Shown here piece by piece: positions 60,780 through 64,000 of a DNA stretch of 64,000 nucleotides; within the stretch, counting starts at the first letter, position 1, and each line of letters starts with the position of its first letter. The stretch comes from Coriaria nepalensis (taxonomy: Eukaryota > Streptophyta > Magnoliopsida > Cucurbitales > Coriariaceae): contig CP114481.1 in NCBI GenBank assembly GCA_027186245.1, forward strand, positions 53,514,569 through 53,578,568, given 5' to 3'. The notes beneath the pieces are model-generated. The model searched no databases, was not told the origin of the DNA, and saw nothing but the letters and a program-made list of their open reading frames with translations. A program made the position numbers and the translations under genes.

Positions 60780-62701
60780 GTTTCAAAAATTTACAAGAAT
60801 ATCAACGGGCGGGAAAAAATCTAGAAAAGTGTTTTGCGGAATGAAGTACTTTCATGCAAACGAATAAAAATGAGTATGAAATAGTACCTGATATGAAAAC
60901 GAATTGAGAGTTTCAAACAAATCAAATTTCCGAACCATTATTTTTTTAGAGCGTTGTAGCTTGAGAGAGATAAAATGGTGAATGAATAAGATAAAAAATA
61001 ATACAAATTTCGAGAAATTTACAAGAATATCAACGGGCGTGAAAAAATCTAGAAAAGTGTTTTGCGGAATGAAGTACTTTCATGCAAACGAATGAAAATG
61101 AGTAAGAAATAGTACCTGATATGAAGACGACTTCAGAGCTTCAAGCAAATCTGATTTCAGAACCATAATTTTTTTAGAGCGTTATAGCTTGAGAGAGATA
61201 AAGTGGTGAATGAATATGATAAAAATAATACAAATTAAAATTAGACAAAGTTCCAAAAATTTACAAGGATATCAACGGGCGGAAAAGATCTAGAAAAGCA
61301 TTTTGCGGAATGAAGTACTTTCATGCAAACGAATGAAAATGAGGAAGAAATAGTACCTGATATGAAGAGGAATTCAAAGCTTCAAGCAAATCTGATATCC
61401 GGACCATAATTTTTTTAGAGCGTTGTAGCTTGAGAGAGATAAAATGGTGAATGTATAAGATAAAAAATAAAACAAATTAAAATTATACAAATTTCCAGAA
61501 ATTTACAAGAATATCAACAAGCGTGAAAAAAATCTAGAAAAATGTTTTGCGGAATGAAGTACTTTCATGCAAACGAATGAAAATGAGTAAGAAATAGTAC
61601 CTGATATGAAAACGAATTGAGAGCGTCAAACAAATCTAATTTCAGAACCATAATTGTTTTAGAGCGTTGGAGCTTGAGAGAGGTAAAATGGTGAATGAAT
61701 AAGATAAAAATAATACAAATTAAAATTAGACAAAGTTTCAAAAATTTACAAGAAAATCAACGGGAGGAAAAGATCTAGAAAAGAGTTTTGCGGAATAAAG
61801 TACTTTCGTGCAAACGAATGAAAATGAGTATGAAATAGTACCTGATATGAAAACGAATTGAGAGCTTCAAACAAATCAAATTTCCGAACTATTATTTTTT
61901 TAGAGCGTTGGAGCTTGAGAGAGATAAAATGGTGAATGAATAAGATAAAAATAATACCAATAAAAATTAGACAAAGTTCTAAAAATTTACAAGAAAATCA
62001 ACGGGCAAGAAAAAATCTAGAAAAGCATTTTGCGGAATGAAGTACTTTCATGCAAACGAATAAAAATGAGTATGAAATAGTACCTAATATGAAGACGAAT
62101 TGAGAGCTCCAAACAAATCTAATTTCCGAACCATAATAATTTTAGAGCGTTGGAGCTTGAGAGAGATAAAATGGTGAATGAATAAGATAAAAAATAATAC
62201 AAATTAAAATTAGACAAAGTTCCAAAAATTTACAAGAAAATCAACGGGCAAAAAAAATCTAGAAAAGAGTTTTGCAGAATGATGTACTTTCATGCAAACG
62301 AATGAAAATGAGTAAAAAATAGTACCTGATATGAAAACGAATTGAGAGCGTCAAACAAATCTAATTTCCGAACCATAATTGTTTTAGAGTGTTGGAGCTT
62401 GAGAGAGATAAAATGGTGAATGAATTAGATAAAAATAATACAAATTAAAATTAGACAAAGTTGCAAAAATTTACAAGAATATCAACGGGCGGGAAAAAAT
62501 CTAGAAAAGAGTTTTACGGAATGAAGTACTTTCATGCAAACGAATAAAAATGAGTATGAAATAGTACCTTATATGAAAACGAATTGAGAGCTTCAAACAA
62601 ATCTAATTTCCGAACCATTATTTTTTTAGAGCGTTGGAGCTTGAGAGAGATAAAATGGTGAATGTATAAGATAAAAATAATACAAATTAAAATTAGACAA
62701 A
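60780..62701 (+). repeat. Eight-monomer tandem duplication, copy 2
   Basis: Partner of 58,857-60,779. It includes one 15-bp-deletion monomer, one GTTATAGC/AAAGTGG monomer, one GAGGAAGAAATA monomer, and the GTTGCAAAAATT monomer with GAGTTTTACGG. The match ends at about 62,702, where GTTTAAAAAATTTAC with GGGCAAG follows instead of GTTTCAAAAATTTAC with GGGCGGG. Confidence 0.87.
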
Positions 62702-64000
62702 GTTTAAAAAATTTACAAGAATATCAACGGGCAAGAAAAAATCTAGAAAAGAGTTTTGCGGAATGAACTACTTTCATGCAAACGAATAAAAATGAGTATG
62801 AAATAGTACCTAATATGAAGACGAATTGAGAGCTTCGAACAAATCTAATTTCCGAACCATAATAATTTTAGAGCGTTGGAGCTTGAGAGAGATAAATTGC
62901 TGAATGAATAAGATAAAAAATAATACAAATTAAAATTAGACAAAGTTCTAAAAATTTACAAGAAAATCAACGGGCAAGAAAAAATCTAGAAAAATGTTTT
63001 ACGGAATGACGTAGTTTCATGCAAACGAATGAAAATGATTAAGAAATAGTACCTGATATGAAAACCAATTGAGAGCCTCAAGCAAATCTGATATCCGAAC
63101 CATAATTTTTTTAGAGCGTTGGAGCTTGAGAGAGATGAAATGGTGATTAAATAAGATAAAAATAATACAAATAAAAATTAGACAAAGTTCCAAAAATTTA
63201 CAAGAATATCAACGGGCGGAAAAGATCTAGAAAAGTGTTTTGCGGAATGAAGTACTTTCATGCAAACGAATGAAAATGATTAAGAAATGATACCTTATAT
63301 GAAAACGAATTGAGAGCTTCAAACAAATCTAATTTCAGAACCATAATTGTTTTAGAGCGTTGGAGCTTGAGAGAGATAAAATGGTGAATGAATTAGATAA
63401 TAATAATACAAATTAAAATTAGACAAAGTTTCAAAAATTTACAAGAAAATCAACAGGCAAGAAAAAATCTAGAAAAGCATTCTGCGGAATGAAGTACTTT
63501 CATGCAAACCAATGAAAATGAGTAAGAAATAGTACCTGATATGAAGACGACTTCAGAGCTTCAAGCAAATCTGATTTCCGAACCATAATTTTTTTAGATC
63601 GTTGTAGCTTGAGAGAGATAAAATGGTGAACGAATATGATAAAAATAATACAAATTAAAATTAGACAAAGTTTCAAAAATATACAAGAAAATCAGCAGGC
63701 AGGAAAAAATCTAGAAAAGTGTTTTGCGGAATGAAGTACTTTCATGCAAACGAATGAAAATGAGGAAGAAATAGTACCTGATATGAAGACGAATTCAAAG
63801 CTTCAAGCAAATCTGATATCCGAACCATAATTTTTTTAGAGCGTTGTAGCTTGAGAGAGATAAAATGGTGAATGAATAAGATAAAAAATAAAACAAATTA
63901 AAATTATACAAATTTCCAGAAATTTACAAGAATATCAACAAGCGTGAAAAAAATCTAGAAAAATGTTTTGCGGAATGAAGTACTTTCATGCAAACGAATG
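62702..64000 (+). repeat. Right-edge diverged monomers
   Basis: Five and a half monomers resembling the order at 35.7-36.8 kb: GTTTAAAAAATTTAC, CCAATTGAGAGCCTC, GATTAAGAAATGATACC, GCATTCTGCGG with AACCAATGAAAATG, then a GAGGAAGAAATA monomer at 63,758. The array continues past the window end with no sign of a boundary. Confidence 0.8.

Larger units (their letters stand above)
1..64000 (+). repeat. AT-rich satellite array, ~242-bp monomer, about 265 copies
   Basis: The motif GTACTTTCATGCAAACGAA recurs with a spacing of 241-242 bp from the first to the last base (for example at 482, 724, 966, 1208, 1450, 1692). Every monomer has the same orientation and block order: GTACTTTCATGC, AGTACC.GATATGAA, GAGAGC.TC, a CCATAAT or CCATTAT T-run, GAGCGTTG.AGCTTGAGAG, ATAAAATGGTGAATGAAT, ACAAATTAAAATTA, TTTACAAGAATATCAACGGG, then AGATCTAGAAAAG or a variant. 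Counting bases at 481-720 gives 31% G+C. No unique DNA, inversion or inserted element was found. Tandem satellites of this size belong to eukaryotic heterochromatin. Centromeric function is possible but nothing in the sequence proves it. The family is not one I recognise. Confidence 0.98.

Noticed and set aside
1..64000. CRISPR array
   Set aside because: Periodicity is about 242 bp with the whole period conserved. There are no short repeats with unique spacers and no cas-like genes.
7741..64000. GAATTC, AAGCTT, AGATCT and TCTAGA sites repeated through the array as signals
   Set aside because: They are ordinary monomer variants. They predict a ladder in digests but imply no function.
1..64000. 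Bacterial, phage or plasmid origin of the window
   Set aside because: No coding sequence exists in 64 kb, and a 242-bp monomer in about 265 copies with higher-order structure is a eukaryotic satellite pattern.

Overview
The whole 64 kb window is one uninterrupted tandem array of an AT-rich satellite. The monomer is about 241-242 bp, with variants from about 226 to 246 bp, giving roughly 265 copies, all in the same head-to-tail orientation. I see no protein-coding gene, tRNA, rRNA, transposon insertion, CRISPR array or unique sequence. An array of this size and organisation is typical of eukaryotic nuclear heterochromatin (centromeric, pericentromeric or subtelomeric). I do not recognise the satellite family and cannot name the organism. 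One typical monomer has about 31% G+C, a purine-rich + strand, and more CpG than its base composition predicts. The CpG excess fits a genome with little CpG methylation better than a vertebrate or plant genome, but that is inference.

The information lies in how the monomers are arranged. From left to right: two boundary monomers (1-414); a strongly homogenised island (415-4334) with an A-B-A-C-D-A-C-D higher-order pattern of 1,936 bp; a diverged mixed region (4335-12.88 kb) with small 2- to 6-monomer echoes; a 730-bp trimer in 2.25 copies identical as read (12,884-14,529); a ninemer higher-order repeat of about 2.16-2.17 kb, rearranged several times (15.7-24.9 kb); a giant tandem duplication of 14,502 bp, about 60 monomers (25,725-40,226 and 40,227-54,728), in which I noticed only six substitutions and no length change; and a right part (54.7-64 kb) with echoing 6-mer (1,439 bp) and 8-mer (about 1,922 bp) duplications.

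The layout fits repeated unequal crossover and gene conversion. Several breakpoints are visible as hybrid monomers, the clearest at 40,227-40,233. Within the monomer, the 5' part carries a degenerate 38-bp internal repeat and an imperfect dyad around GTAC. These are the best candidates for ancestry and protein-binding signals.

All comparisons were made by eye. Identity statements mean 'no difference noticed' unless a difference is listed. Breakpoints between similar monomers are uncertain by up to one monomer unless a diagnostic base is given.
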